Shown here piece after piece: positions 43,623 to 52,842 of a DNA stretch of 64,000 bases. The translations under genes were made by a program, and so were the position numbers. Source of the DNA: Syntrophomonadaceae bacterium (GTDB taxonomy: Bacteria > Bacillota > PH28-bin88); the NCBI GenBank assembly GCA_018333865.1, contig JAGXSE010000049.1, positions 1 through 64,000 of the forward strand. Reading direction: 5' to 3'. A model generated the notes under the pieces. That model saw only the letters and a list, made by a program, of their open reading frames with translations, searched no databases and was not told the DNA's origin. The stretch's first letter is position 1. The number at the start of each line of letters is the position of its first letter.

Positions 43623-44429
43623 TTATCCGCTTCTATATTTTTCCTTTGACAGGTTATCTGCCGGGTTTAATGTTTCCCGAATAAATTTTAATGCCTGGCG
43701 TTCAATGCGCGATATTTGCACCTGGGATAGTCCAATTATTTCAGCTACTTCTGTCTGGGTCTTATCCTGAAAAAACCGCAAAAGGATCACTTGGCGATGT
43801 TTTTCGGGTAATTTTTTTAAACTTTCCTTGATTACAATTCTGTCAAACCACCCTCCTTCCTCGCTTTTAAAATCACTTAACTGATCAAGTACAAAAATTG
43901 GGTCTCCCTCATCCTGGTATATGGTATCATGGATTGAGCTAGGTGATTGTACTGCCTCCAAAGCCGCAACGATTTCTTCCCTGGTAATATTAAGGCTTTG
44001 TGCAATTTCACCGATATTTGGTTCTCTACCCAGGCTCCTGGTTAGATCTTCCTTCACCCTGTGGACTTTATAAGCTGTCTCCTTAAGAGAACGGCTTATT
44101 TTAACTGGGCTGTCATCTCGTAAAAACCGCCTTATTTCCCCAATTATCATTGGAACAGCATAAGTTGAAAACTTAACATTATAAGACAAATCAAATTTGT
44201 CGATAGCCTTCATCAATCCTATCGTCCCTATTTGAAAAAGATCTTCCAACTCAAATCCTCGCCCCTCAAACCGCTGAACTAAATTGAACACAAGCTTTAG
44301 ATTGCAATTAATCAGGTATTCCCTGGCATTTTTATCTCCCGCCTTGGCCTTAATCAGTAAACTGGTCATTTCTTCTTCGTTTAGCAGAGGAAAGCGCGGC
44401 AAATTCATATCTGACAACCTGGTATTCAT
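43623..44429 (-). CDS. sigF: RNA polymerase forespore sigma factor SigF
   Basis: A 268-residue sporulation sigma factor of the SigF/SigG group. Region 2 shows DLFQIGTIGLMKAIDKFDLSY, region 3 the SPVKISRSLKE block, and region 4 TQTEVAEIIGLSQVQISRIE. It directs early forespore transcription and is held inactive by SpoIIAB. Part of the spoIIA operon with a SigH promoter. Confidence 0.96.
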   Translation of the reverse strand: MNTRLSDMNLPRFPLLNEEEMTSLLIKAKAGDKNAREYLINCNLKLVFNLVQRFEGRGFELEDLFQIGTIGLMKAIDKFDLSYNVKFSTYAVPMIIGEIRRFLRDDSPVKISRSLKETAYKVHRVKEDLTRSLGREPNIGEIAQSLNITREEIVAALEAVQSPSSIHDTIYQDEGDPIFVLDQLSDFKSEEGGWFDRIVIKESLKKLPEKHRQVILLRFFQDKTQTEVAEIIGLSQVQISRIERQALKFIRETLNPADNLSKEKYRSG

Positions 44430-44444
44430 TTCAAGCGCCGCCTT

Positions 44445-44903
44445 CTAATTATTTTCACCAGCAGCCGCAGGCAAACCAGGGATTATATTTTTAATTAAAA
44501 TTACCTTGGTTCCTCTCCCGCGCTCCGAGACAACCTTAACATGGTCCATAAAAGACTTCATAAAAACGAAACCTAGACCCATTCTTTCAGGATCACTGCC
44601 AGCTGAATAGTCAAGGCTGCCTTCAAAATCGGTTATTCCTTGACCGTAGTCTTCAACACATATTTCCAGGCAATCATCGAATCTTGTTGCCCTGATCGAA
44701 ATAATTCCTTCTGGGGAATGCAGATAGCCATGAATTATACAATTAGACACAGCTTCAGACACTGCAACTTTTAATTCTTCAATATCGTTAAGGTTTAAAT
44801 CATCCTGGGCAGCAAAGCTGGCAACTGCAACCCGTGCAAGAGCAATATTTTGAGGTAAGCTTGGAAACTCTATTGAAAGATGATTCAACACTCTCTTCCC
44901 CAT
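44445..44903 (-). CDS. spoIIAB: Anti-sigma F factor SpoIIAB
   Basis: A 152-residue GHKL kinase. EELKVAVSEAVSNCIIHGY forms the N box and GLGFVFMKSFMD the later part of the ATP lid. It binds SigF and phosphorylates SpoIIAA. Downstream of spoIIAA by 17 bases and upstream of sigF by 15. Confidence 0.96.
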   Translation of the reverse strand: MGKRVLNHLSIEFPSLPQNIALARVAVASFAAQDDLNLNDIEELKVAVSEAVSNCIIHGYLHSPEGIISIRATRFDDCLEICVEDYGQGITDFEGSLDYSAGSDPERMGLGFVFMKSFMDHVKVVSERGRGTKVILIKNIIPGLPAAAGENN

Positions 44904-44920
44904 TTTTTCGGACCACCTTT

Positions 44921-45256
44921 CTATAAATCATTTAAAGCGCCTAATTCATCGCGATAAATTCCCATTACTCTCATCAATCCTGACAATTCCAGAATTCGTC
45001 GCACGGTAGGCTGAGCTTTAGTTATTGCCATCCTGCCGCCCCGCTGGGCAACTCTCTTATATCTACCAAGGATTACCCCTAGTCCGGAACTGTCGATAAA
45101 GGTTACACCACCCAAATCAATTAATAAGTTTAATGGACGCAGTTCATCTAATTTTTTATCTATCTCATGCCGGAACGCACCAGCAGAATTCAAATCCATT
45201 TCCCCGTCGACCCTAACTATTAGGGTTTCTCGTGATACTTCGAATCTTAGCGGCAA
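44921..45256 (-). CDS. spoIIAA: Anti-sigma F factor antagonist SpoIIAA
   Basis: A 111-residue STAS protein. FIDSSGLGVILGRYK at about residues 53-67 carries the Ser that SpoIIAB phosphorylates and SpoIIE dephosphorylates. A TTG start follows GGAGGGG. It is first in the operon after a consensus SigH promoter. Confidence 0.96.
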   Translation of the reverse strand: MPLRFEVSRETLIVRVDGEMDLNSAGAFRHEIDKKLDELRPLNLLIDLGGVTFIDSSGLGVILGRYKRVAQRGGRMAITKAQPTVRRILELSGLMRVMGIYRDELGALNDL

Positions 45257-45298
45257 AATAGCCCCTCCTCGTCAGCAAAATATTCCAGTGCTTCAGGT

Positions 45299-45325
45299 AT
45301 TCTACACTAACCATTTTATTCCTGC
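45299..45325 (-). promoter_or_regulatory. SigH promoter of the spoIIA operon
   Basis: On the minus strand GCAGGAATA, an 11-base spacer and GTAGAAT match every defined position of the Bacillus SigH consensus (RnAGGAwWW, 11-12 bases, RnnGAAT). It lies about 43 bases before spoIIAA and after the dacF terminator. Confidence 0.8.
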
Positions 45326-45346
45326 TATAACTTGGGAATTATTGGA

Positions 45347-45376
45347 TTAAAAAAACCGGCCTAGGCCGGTTTTTTA
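45347..45376 (-). terminator. terminator of dacF (may work both ways)
   Basis: The perfect palindrome AACCGGCCTAGGCCGGTT, flanked by A and T runs on both sides, overlaps the last codons and stop of dacF. Confidence 0.85.
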
Positions 45377-46525
45377 AAAACTGCATATATCTTCGATAAC
45401 TTTAATTATTTGTCGCCACAATGAACCTCTAACTACATTTTCCGAAGCCACCAAATCCACTCTGGAAATTTCCTGTCCGTTAGCCCTTACGATAATATAA
45501 CCGATTTTTTGTTCTTTTACAATCGGTGCAGTTACGTACGTTGGAACCTTAACGGCAAAGTCAATATGCTTGCTTCCCTTTGCCTTTTCAATAGTTGCTC
45601 CAACTCGTTTCGACGGTACAACAGCAATAAAGTCAGTTTTACCCTTAGCAACTTCGATCTGGGCAACTATATCACCTGGAGCAAAGAACTGTCTGTAACC
45701 ATATTTTGAGAAGCCATAGTTATATAACTTTATGCTTTCGCTAAAATGCCCCCTAGGCTTATCAATTCCCATAACTACTCCGATTAATCTCAAGCCGTCT
45801 CGTTCAACAGTTGAGGATAAAGACCGGCCTCCCTCATTAGTGGTCCCTGTCTTCACTCCATCAGTACCTGGATACCACCATAAGAGCTTATTAGTATTCC
45901 AAAGAACCAGTTTTGGTTGTTCCCTGAAAGTGTATTCTTTTATTTTCGTTAATTCCAATAGCTCAGGGTACCTGAGAGCATACCTGGTAATAATGGCCAT
46001 ATCCCGGGCTGTGGTATAGTGGTTTGGGTCATGTAGCCCATGAGCATTTGTAAATCTTGTATTATGTGCCCCTAGTTCCGCAGCCTTTTTATTCATTAAT
46101 TCAACGAAAGCAGTATGAGAGCCGCCAATGTGCTCTGCTAAAGCAACACTTGCGTCGTTGGCGGACCCCACCGCAACTGCTAGCAGAATTTCTTTAAGGC
46201 TGAACTTCTCACCAGGCTCCAGCCATACTTGAGAACCGCCAAAGCCAGAGGCATACTCGCTAGCAATTACTTTTTCATCCAGTGTTGCGGTGCCGTTATG
46301 AATGGCCTCAATTGCTATCAGCAAAGTCATGACTTTCGTAACACTGGCAGGATAGCATTTTACATCTGCATCCTGTTCGTAAAAGACCTGTCCCGTTTCT
46401 GCATCAATAAGGATGGATCCTTTTGCCTCCAATCTAAATCCATCTGCCCAAGCAACCGGAAAAGGATAATAGAACAAAACCAAAGCAAGAATCAGCATCA
46501 TAGCAACGGATTTCCGCAATCTCAT
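45374..46525 (-). CDS. dacF: D-alanyl-D-alanine carboxypeptidase DacF
   Basis: A 383-residue secreted penicillin-binding protein (S11). A signal peptide ends near AWADG; the catalytic S61-x-x-K64 is in PASVTKVMT, SxN in GSANDA, and KTG in GVKTGTTNEGG. The last part is a beta-rich C-terminal domain. It removes the terminal D-Ala of peptidoglycan side chains. Position before spoIIA, as in Bacillus, supports DacF. Confidence 0.93.
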   Translation of the reverse strand: MRLRKSVAMMLILALVLFYYPFPVAWADGFRLEAKGSILIDAETGQVFYEQDADVKCYPASVTKVMTLLIAIEAIHNGTATLDEKVIASEYASGFGGSQVWLEPGEKFSLKEILLAVAVGSANDASVALAEHIGGSHTAFVELMNKKAAELGAHNTRFTNAHGLHDPNHYTTARDMAIITRYALRYPELLELTKIKEYTFREQPKLVLWNTNKLLWWYPGTDGVKTGTTNEGGRSLSSTVERDGLRLIGVVMGIDKPRGHFSESIKLYNYGFSKYGYRQFFAPGDIVAQIEVAKGKTDFIAVVPSKRVGATIEKAKGSKHIDFAVKVPTYVTAPIVKEQKIGYIIVRANGQEISRVDLVASENVVRGSLWRQIIKVIEDICSF

Positions 46526-46600
46526 GTCATTTCCCCCTAAAAACTGATAAGGTTATTATGTCTCAATTTCAGGTGGAAATACCATGTTGGAAAAAACTGA

Positions 46601-47929
46601 TTATATGTGCTGAATCCCCTCCTTAGTTACTACCGCTTTTACCAGAGGTATCTTGGGAGGTTTACTGTCACAGAACTTAAAGGCTGAAAGGACTTTATTA
46701 ACCGTCAACTCATTAATTTTTTTTGGATGGTTAGAAAAAAGAACTGCTAAAACTTCCCTCGCGCTGGCATAATCCCCTATTTTTTTTCTCAGCAATATTC
46801 CTGCTTGATAATCAATCACATCCTCTTTTTTTTCCCTGCCTGCGCCAAGCATCATTGCGGCCAAACCTATTTCTTTTGCATCGATTCTTTCAATAAAACC
46901 GGCCTCATCAGCACAAACCTCAAACAATTCTTTTGCGTTATTTAATAAAGCAATATCATCGACCACGGCTTCAAGCCCGCCTTGATTTTTAACCATTTGC
47001 CTGAACTTTTCCAGAGCTGTGCCGCTTGATATTGTTTCCCGCAATAAGTCAATAGCCTCACTTAGCCGATCCGTTTTTCCGGCCAGTACCAACATATGAG
47101 CCCCAAGGATCAAGCATATTTCCTCTAAATCCTTAGGTCCTCTTCCGGCTAAGGTCTCAATAGCTTCAATAACTTCAAGACTATTGCCGATAGCCATTCC
47201 AAGAGGCTGTTCCATAGAAGTTATTACCGCAACCGTTTGGCGGCCTAATTCTTCTCCAATAGCAACCATTGTTTGGGCTAATTCTATTGCCTCCTCAAGT
47301 GAACCTATTAAAGCGCCTGATCCGGTTTTTACATCCAAAACAATGGCATCGGCACCTGCGGCCAATTTTTTACTCATAATACTGCTGGCTATTAAGGGCA
47401 TACTTTCAACCGCAGCAATCACATCGCGCAGGACATAAATCTTTTTGTCGGCAGGTGCCAGGTTGCCCGTCTGCCCCGCAAGAGCAATGCCAGTTTGATT
47501 AACTGACTCAATAAATTCCTCTCGGGTCATTTCAACTTTCATGCCGGGAATAGATTTTAGCTTATCTAAAGTTCCTCCTGTATGTCCTAAACCTGGTCCC
47601 GACATTTTTGCAACTGGTACTCCCAAAGCAGCAACCATAGGTCCCACGATCAGGGTTGTTTTATCACCCACACCGCCTGTGCTGTGTTTATCTACTTTTT
47701 TTCCTTTTATCCTGCCAAGATCAATCATCTCGCCGGATTTAGCCATGGCAAGGGTTAGATTGGTAGTCTCAGTTTTAGACATCCCGCGAAAAAAAATTGA
47801 CATTATTAAAGCTGCTGCTTGATAATCTGGTATATGTCCATAAGTGTAGCCTTGAATAAAATAATTGATTTCATCTTCATTCAATTCTTTCCCATTGCGT
47901 TTTTTATAAATGATATCGTAAGTCTTCAT
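46601..47929 (-). CDS. pdp: Pyrimidine-nucleoside phosphorylase
   Basis: A 442-residue thymidine/uridine phosphorylase-family enzyme. DKHSTGGVGDKTTL binds phosphate and MSGPGLGHTGGTLDKLKSIPG is the conserved hinge block. It splits pyrimidine nucleosides to base and (deoxy)ribose 1-phosphate. The ATG at 47929 follows GAGGTGG. Last in the deoB-punA-pdp salvage operon. Confidence 0.94.
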   Translation of the reverse strand: MKTYDIIYKKRNGKELNEDEINYFIQGYTYGHIPDYQAAALIMSIFFRGMSKTETTNLTLAMAKSGEMIDLGRIKGKKVDKHSTGGVGDKTTLIVGPMVAALGVPVAKMSGPGLGHTGGTLDKLKSIPGMKVEMTREEFIESVNQTGIALAGQTGNLAPADKKIYVLRDVIAAVESMPLIASSIMSKKLAAGADAIVLDVKTGSGALIGSLEEAIELAQTMVAIGEELGRQTVAVITSMEQPLGMAIGNSLEVIEAIETLAGRGPKDLEEICLILGAHMLVLAGKTDRLSEAIDLLRETISSGTALEKFRQMVKNQGGLEAVVDDIALLNNAKELFEVCADEAGFIERIDAKEIGLAAMMLGAGREKKEDVIDYQAGILLRKKIGDYASAREVLAVLFSNHPKKINELTVNKVLSAFKFCDSKPPKIPLVKAVVTKEGIQHI

Positions 47930-47943
47930 AATCCACCTCAAGA

Positions 47944-48777
47944 TCAAATGTTTTCTGAGTATAAAAACCCTTTAATAACGGTAATCAGACGATCCTGTGC
48001 ATTCCGGGCCGCGTTAATCACTTCCTGGTGTTCTAGTTTAAAATGAGATAAGCCTGCAGCCATATTTGTGATGCAAGAGATGCCCAATACTTTGAGACCA
48101 GAATGAACAGCCACAATTACCTCGGGAACCGTTGACATTCCAACGGCATCCGCCCCAATTGTTTTCAGGAACCTGATCTCGGCAGGTGTCTCATAACTTG
48201 GTCCCATCACTCCGGCATAAACACCTTCTCTCAGGTGAATACCTTTTTCTATCGCAGCTTTATTAGCCTGGCACCGCAAAGCATGGCAATATGCCTGCGA
48301 CATATCCGGGAACCTGGAGCCAAATTCGGATAAATTTGGTCCACGCAGCGGGTTGTCTCCAAGCAAATTAATGTGATCGGAAATCAACATTAAATCACCT
48401 GTTTCAAAATGGGGATTAATCCCGCCGGCTGCATTGGTAACTACCAGGATCTTAACCCCTAAGCTGGCCATCAATCTAATAGGAAATGTAATATCCGCTA
48501 AGCTGTATCCTTCATAATAATGAAATCTGCCCTGCATGATCATCACTTTTTTCCCTGCAAGGGTACCAAAAACCAGTTGTCCAGCATGGCCTTCTACCGT
48601 TGGTCTTGGAAAGTTAGGCAATTCTTTATAAGAAAAGGAAACCTTTTCACTAACTTCATCTGCTAAATAACCCAAGCCAGAACCTAGCACCAGCCCAAAA
48701 TCAGGCTTATAAGCTACCTTTTCTCTGATGGTTTTTGTTGCTTCTGAGATAGCTACCTTAATCTTAATAGGATCCAC
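47944..48777 (-). CDS. punA: Purine-nucleoside phosphorylase
   Basis: A 277-residue trimeric-type PNP. GLVLGSGLGYLADEV, PTVEGHAGQLVFG and MSTVPEVIVAVHSGLKVLGIS are typical. It phosphorolyses guanosine, inosine and the deoxy forms. A GTG start follows AGAGGAG. Between deoB and pdp; the three together feed pentose 1-phosphate to DeoB. Confidence 0.95.
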   Translation of the reverse strand: MDPIKIKVAISEATKTIREKVAYKPDFGLVLGSGLGYLADEVSEKVSFSYKELPNFPRPTVEGHAGQLVFGTLAGKKVMIMQGRFHYYEGYSLADITFPIRLMASLGVKILVVTNAAGGINPHFETGDLMLISDHINLLGDNPLRGPNLSEFGSRFPDMSQAYCHALRCQANKAAIEKGIHLREGVYAGVMGPSYETPAEIRFLKTIGADAVGMSTVPEVIVAVHSGLKVLGISCITNMAAGLSHFKLEHQEVINAARNAQDRLITVIKGFLYSENI

Positions 48778-48794
48778 TTTTTCATCTCCTCTTT

Positions 48795-49979
48795 CTATTC
48801 TAACTTGTTAAAGATTTGCGGCCAAAAACTAGTACCAGTTACTAATGGATTTATATTAAATATTTCGCAAACCGTTGCCCCCAGATCGGCAAAGGTATCT
48901 CTGACACCCAAATCTACATTCCCTTTCACTTTATCGCCATAAACGATAATAGGCACATACTCCCGCGTATGATCTGTTCCTGTAAAAGTAGGATCACAAC
49001 CATGATCCGCAGTGATTATTAAAACACTTGAAGAATCCAACAGAGATAAGATCTCCGGCAAGCGGTGATCAAATTCCATCAAGGCCCGGGCATAGCCATC
49101 AGGGTCATTGCGGTGGCCATAATTCGAATCATACTCGACCAAATTACAGAATATAAGCCCCTTGGGAAATTGCTTCATTGCCTTTAAAAGCTGATCTATC
49201 CCATGGGAGTTGGTTTTAGCTGAGAAACTATGGGAGATGCCACGGCCTACAAAAATATCCTTGATTTTCCCCACTGATATTACATCAAACCTGTTGTCAG
49301 CAAGGTGATCTAATAATGTAGGTTTGGGTGGCAGAATGGCAAAGTCTTTCCGGTTAGCAGTGCGGGTAAAATTCCCGGCAGACCCGGTAAAGGGGCGAGC
49401 AATTACTCGTGCTACTTCGTGTTCACCAGTAAGTATTGACCTTGCCACAGCACAAATTTCATACAATTGTTCAGGAGGTATAATTTCCTCATGGGCAGCT
49501 ATTTGAAAGACGCTATCAGCCGAGGTATATACTATCGGATAACCGGTTTTCAGATGCTCCAAACCTAATTTTTCAATTATTTCTGTCCCGGAAGCAGCAT
49601 AATTGCCTAATACCGGCCTGCCTATTTGCCGTTGCAATTCTTCTATTATAAAGGCAGGGAATCCGTCAGGGTAAACTGGAAAGGGTTTTTCTAAGATTAT
49701 TCCTGCTATTTCCCAGTGGCCTGTAATGGTATCTTTGCCTGGAGATCTTTCCGCCATCCGACCATAAGAACCGGCTGCCTGAACCTGAGGTGTTATTCCC
49801 TTTATTGCGGTAATGTTGCCTAAACCAAGGTGCTCCATGTTGGGCATGTTGAGCCCCCCCACTGCATTGGCTACATTAACCAGTGTATTGCTACCCTCAT
49901 CCCCGTAAAGATAGGCATCCGGTAATGCCCCAATGCCTACGCTATCCAAAACAATAATAATTACTCTATCTAAACCCAT
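48795..49979 (-). CDS. deoB: Phosphopentomutase
   Basis: A 394-residue metalloenzyme of the alkaline-phosphatase superfamily that converts (deoxy)ribose 1- to 5-phosphate. VLDSVGIGALPDA holds metal ligands, GKDTITGHWEIAG the catalytic Thr, and ITADHGCDPTFTGTDHTREY the second metal site. ATG at 49979 with GGAGAG upstream; the frame continues to overlap xerD. Confidence 0.95.
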   Translation of the reverse strand: MGLDRVIIIVLDSVGIGALPDAYLYGDEGSNTLVNVANAVGGLNMPNMEHLGLGNITAIKGITPQVQAAGSYGRMAERSPGKDTITGHWEIAGIILEKPFPVYPDGFPAFIIEELQRQIGRPVLGNYAASGTEIIEKLGLEHLKTGYPIVYTSADSVFQIAAHEEIIPPEQLYEICAVARSILTGEHEVARVIARPFTGSAGNFTRTANRKDFAILPPKPTLLDHLADNRFDVISVGKIKDIFVGRGISHSFSAKTNSHGIDQLLKAMKQFPKGLIFCNLVEYDSNYGHRNDPDGYARALMEFDHRLPEILSLLDSSSVLIITADHGCDPTFTGTDHTREYVPIIVYGDKVKGNVDLGVRDTFADLGATVCEIFNINPLVTGTSFWPQIFNKLE

Positions 49980-50005
49980 AAGCAACTCTCCATATTTTTT
50001 ATAAT

Positions 50006-50890
50006 TCAAGCTCGCGGATGTGTTTGATCATATACTTCTTTAATCTTCTTCCTTGTCAGGTGAGTATAAATTTGTGTCGTGGAAATATCGGCATGACCAA
50101 GCATTTCTTGCACGGATCTTAAATCAGCCCCATGCTCCAATAAGTGGGTCGCAAAGGAATGCCTGAAGGTATGTGGAGTAATTTCTGTTTTTATTTTAGC
50201 TTGCCGAGCATATTTTTTTATAATTTTCCAACAGCCCTGTCTGGTTAGCCTTTTACCTGACTGGTTAATAAAAATAGCTTTTTCTAAGGGATGTTTTCCT
50301 AATTTCCCCCTTGCACTGCGCAAATATGTGCTTATGTAATGGGAGGCTATCGAACCGAAAGGCACGATTCTTTCCTTCGCCCCTTTACCCCAACAGCGAA
50401 CATAACCCATTTCTAAAGAAATATTATCTAAATCCAGGTTAACTAGCTCACTCACCCTTAAACCAGTTGCATACAAAAGCTCCAGCATTGCTTTGTCGCG
50501 GATGCCGGGGATTTTCGATATGTCAGGCACTTTTAGCAAACTGTCCATTTCCTCCACAGTTAAAACTCTGGGCAGCTTTTTCAAGAGTTTCGGGGGCTCC
50601 AAATCCTCAGTCGGATCAGTAAGAATATATTTTTCATGCGCAAGAAAGCGGAAAAAAGACTTTATAGCTGCTAAACGGCGTGAAATAGTGGCTGGGGAAC
50701 GCCCCTCCCTTTTTAAGTTTATTAAATAGGCCATAGTACCTGTTTTCAAAGATTCCTCCGCATCCAAGGATTTATCGTGAAGAAAATCTAAAAATTGTTG
50801 CAAATCCCCGAAATAAGATATGAGGGTGTTCTCCGCCAGACCTCTTTCCACAGCTAAATAATGGATAAATTGCTCAACCCATATTTTCAT
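50006..50890 (-). CDS. xerD: Site-specific tyrosine recombinase XerD
   Basis: A 294-residue tyrosine recombinase. The N-terminal core-binding domain has YLAVERGLAENTLISY; the catalytic residues are Arg in ATGLRVSEL, His/Arg in HTFRHSFATH, His in MLGHADISTTQ and Tyr in IYTHLTRKK. Place next to spoIIM and the length favour chromosomal XerD rather than a phage integrase. ATG at 50890. Confidence 0.92.
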   Translation of the reverse strand: MKIWVEQFIHYLAVERGLAENTLISYFGDLQQFLDFLHDKSLDAEESLKTGTMAYLINLKREGRSPATISRRLAAIKSFFRFLAHEKYILTDPTEDLEPPKLLKKLPRVLTVEEMDSLLKVPDISKIPGIRDKAMLELLYATGLRVSELVNLDLDNISLEMGYVRCWGKGAKERIVPFGSIASHYISTYLRSARGKLGKHPLEKAIFINQSGKRLTRQGCWKIIKKYARQAKIKTEITPHTFRHSFATHLLEHGADLRSVQEMLGHADISTTQIYTHLTRKKIKEVYDQTHPRA

Positions 50891-50978
50891 CCGGTTATCC
50901 CTTCCCCTCCAGGATCCACTCCTTGGAAAGGATTTCAACGAGTATCCAATTTTTCCTCTTTAAAACTTATAGATAAGA

Positions 50979-51608
50979 TTATAAATGAGTGGCAATCAGC
51001 TTAACAAACAGGGGAGATATATATGCCTCAACCAGAGCGCCTGCCAGTACTAACGCGGCCATTAATCCTATCCACATGGTATAGGCAATCAGCTGCTGCA
51101 GCATACCCGGTGCCCTATGTGACAGCCTGCCTTTCACTAGCCATAAGGAAAAAGATATTGAAGCTGCTCCAGATACCACTAAACTTGGGATATTAAATAT
51201 GTTCTGAGGAAGAATTGATAAAAAAGACAGCAATACCCCTTGTACTGCTCTTTCCTGAATCAAAAATCCCACAGTAAAACCTAAAATAAATCCGCGAAAA
51301 AAAATGATCCCCAAAACAAGCGGTATTCCGATCACTGTTAACCCTAAAAGCCAGATTAAGCCTATAATTTTCAAGTTGTTTACAACAGCGTATTTTAACA
51401 TTTCTGTACTGTTAATTTCCCAGTTGGAGATATTTAGTAAGCCTTGGCTGATATAACCGGATAATTCACCTTCCTGCAGTGGGCTTAAAGCCCCAACCGA
51501 CATAGCTCCAACTATAATTCCCCCGACAAAAATGAGAGAAATGAGAAGATAAAGCCAAAAATTTTCTAAAATATGGTAACCAATTCTGTGCAAAATCCTG
51601 TTCAACAT
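50979..51608 (-). CDS. spoIIM: Stage II sporulation protein M
   Basis: A 209-residue protein with about five membrane spans (SpoIIM/DUF95). It anchors SpoIIP and SpoIID in the engulfing membrane. FRGFILGFTVGFLIQ and NIFNIPSLVVSGAASISFS are conserved. The G-rich ribosome binding site can pair with an upstream C-rich arm. Confidence 0.92.
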   Translation of the reverse strand: MLNRILHRIGYHILENFWLYLLISLIFVGGIIVGAMSVGALSPLQEGELSGYISQGLLNISNWEINSTEMLKYAVVNNLKIIGLIWLLGLTVIGIPLVLGIIFFRGFILGFTVGFLIQERAVQGVLLSFLSILPQNIFNIPSLVVSGAASISFSLWLVKGRLSHRAPGMLQQLIAYTMWIGLMAALVLAGALVEAYISPLFVKLIATHL

Positions 51609-51611
51609 TGC

Positions 51612-51656
51612 AAGGCCCCCCCTGTCCCATTCTTTACATGTTTATTGAGGGGCCTT
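51612..51656 (-). other. inverted repeat covering the spoIIM ribosome binding site
   Basis: AAGGCCCC (minus-strand side at 51649-51656) can pair with GGGGCCTT at 51612-51619, which includes the G-rich Shine-Dalgarno of spoIIM. The loop is 29 bases. The effect on translation is a guess. Confidence 0.35.
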
Positions 51657-51718
51657 TAGCTTTATTCTAACTCCTTTTTTAAATCAGCTTCAGTTAAATT
51701 ACGATACTGTAGAGGAAA

Positions 51719-52813
51719 TTATTCTGAAAAACCATACCCTGCAACAAAGTTTGCCGCAGCGTTACCTGCGGCACTAGCAGCCAGAAAGAAGGCCTCATCA
51801 TCCTTGACCGACCGGCCCATAGTAATTGATCCTAAACCATGCGCATCACAGTGATGCAAGCCTGGCCCTCCATCAACCTGATGCAATAAATGTTTTTCTT
51901 TTAAGCCAGTACTGATTAACTGGTCTTTAATGTAATTCATTTGTGCTTCGTTTTTCAAAAAGGGAATGATCAGGTTTACTGGTATTAAGGCAACATGCTT
52001 CAATACAGTTATTGTATGATGGCTGATTCCAAAATGCCTTTTTCGCGGATCCTTGAAAGTAACTCTAGGAACACAAACCGGGATTCCTCCCAATGAATGA
52101 ACTGCATTTAATATCTGCCCTTGTTCCAAGGCCGTGGTTCCCCAAGGAGTTCCGGTTCCAACAACTCCTGGTCCCATACATACAACAATCACATCTGCCT
52201 TCTGGATATGACGGGCAGCAAGCAAACCGCTAAAGATATTTACGGCCTCCAAATCCCCCCCGAAAGCTTGGCCAATCGTAATTGTACCGCATAATAAACC
52301 ACTTTGTTTTAATAAATATACTATTTCGCTAAAATATAGGGGCAGCGCAGCTCCATCTGTCATAATGTAAGAAATTCTTAAGTTGGGCTTGTTTTGTTTT
52401 ATGCCAGACACAATATAAGGCAGCATGCTGTGTAGAGTCCCTACCGCGACAGGAACTGCTCTGATATCTTCTGCTTTTTCTATTAACGAACGGTCGGGGC
52501 TGTCTTCTTCCTCTACACTTAACACTCTGATTTGCAAAGGAGTATACCTTAGCTTCATAATGTGCCCTGGACCCTTTAATCCCTGTTCCGGACGGGTCAT
52601 GTTAGCCAGAATAAAGTGCCATCCACCGGTTCCCAGTCCCAGATCTACTGCAGTTGTATTTAACTGCACAGTATCCCCAACCCTGACAACCCCAGTTAAA
52701 AGGTCATAATTAATGGCTTTCCCCTGTCCCTGACTAAAACTTACAAGCACTTTAGTCAGAGCATTCCTATGTCCGATTACCTCCGTAACTATTCCAACTG
52801 TACAACTAATCAT
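51719..52813 (-). CDS. DUF3866 family protein
   Basis: A protein of about 364 residues of the DUF3866 family. The N-terminus VGIVTEVIGHRNALTKVLV is beta-rich, and the rest includes glycine-rich CMGPGVVGTGTPWGTTALEQG and GGPGLHHCDAHGLGSITMGR. Function is unknown. It lies in the spo0A-xerD interval of spore formers, after an MraY-like gene. The start at 52813 is chosen because upstream codons lack a good site; the frame reaches 52846. Confidence 0.75.
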   Translation of the reverse strand: MISCTVGIVTEVIGHRNALTKVLVSFSQGQGKAINYDLLTGVVRVGDTVQLNTTAVDLGLGTGGWHFILANMTRPEQGLKGPGHIMKLRYTPLQIRVLSVEEEDSPDRSLIEKAEDIRAVPVAVGTLHSMLPYIVSGIKQNKPNLRISYIMTDGAALPLYFSEIVYLLKQSGLLCGTITIGQAFGGDLEAVNIFSGLLAARHIQKADVIVVCMGPGVVGTGTPWGTTALEQGQILNAVHSLGGIPVCVPRVTFKDPRKRHFGISHHTITVLKHVALIPVNLIIPFLKNEAQMNYIKDQLISTGLKEKHLLHQVDGGPGLHHCDAHGLGSITMGRSVKDDEAFFLAASAAGNAAANFVAGYGFSE

Positions 52814-52842
52814 GATTTCCCAACATATTTCCCCTTCTTTAA

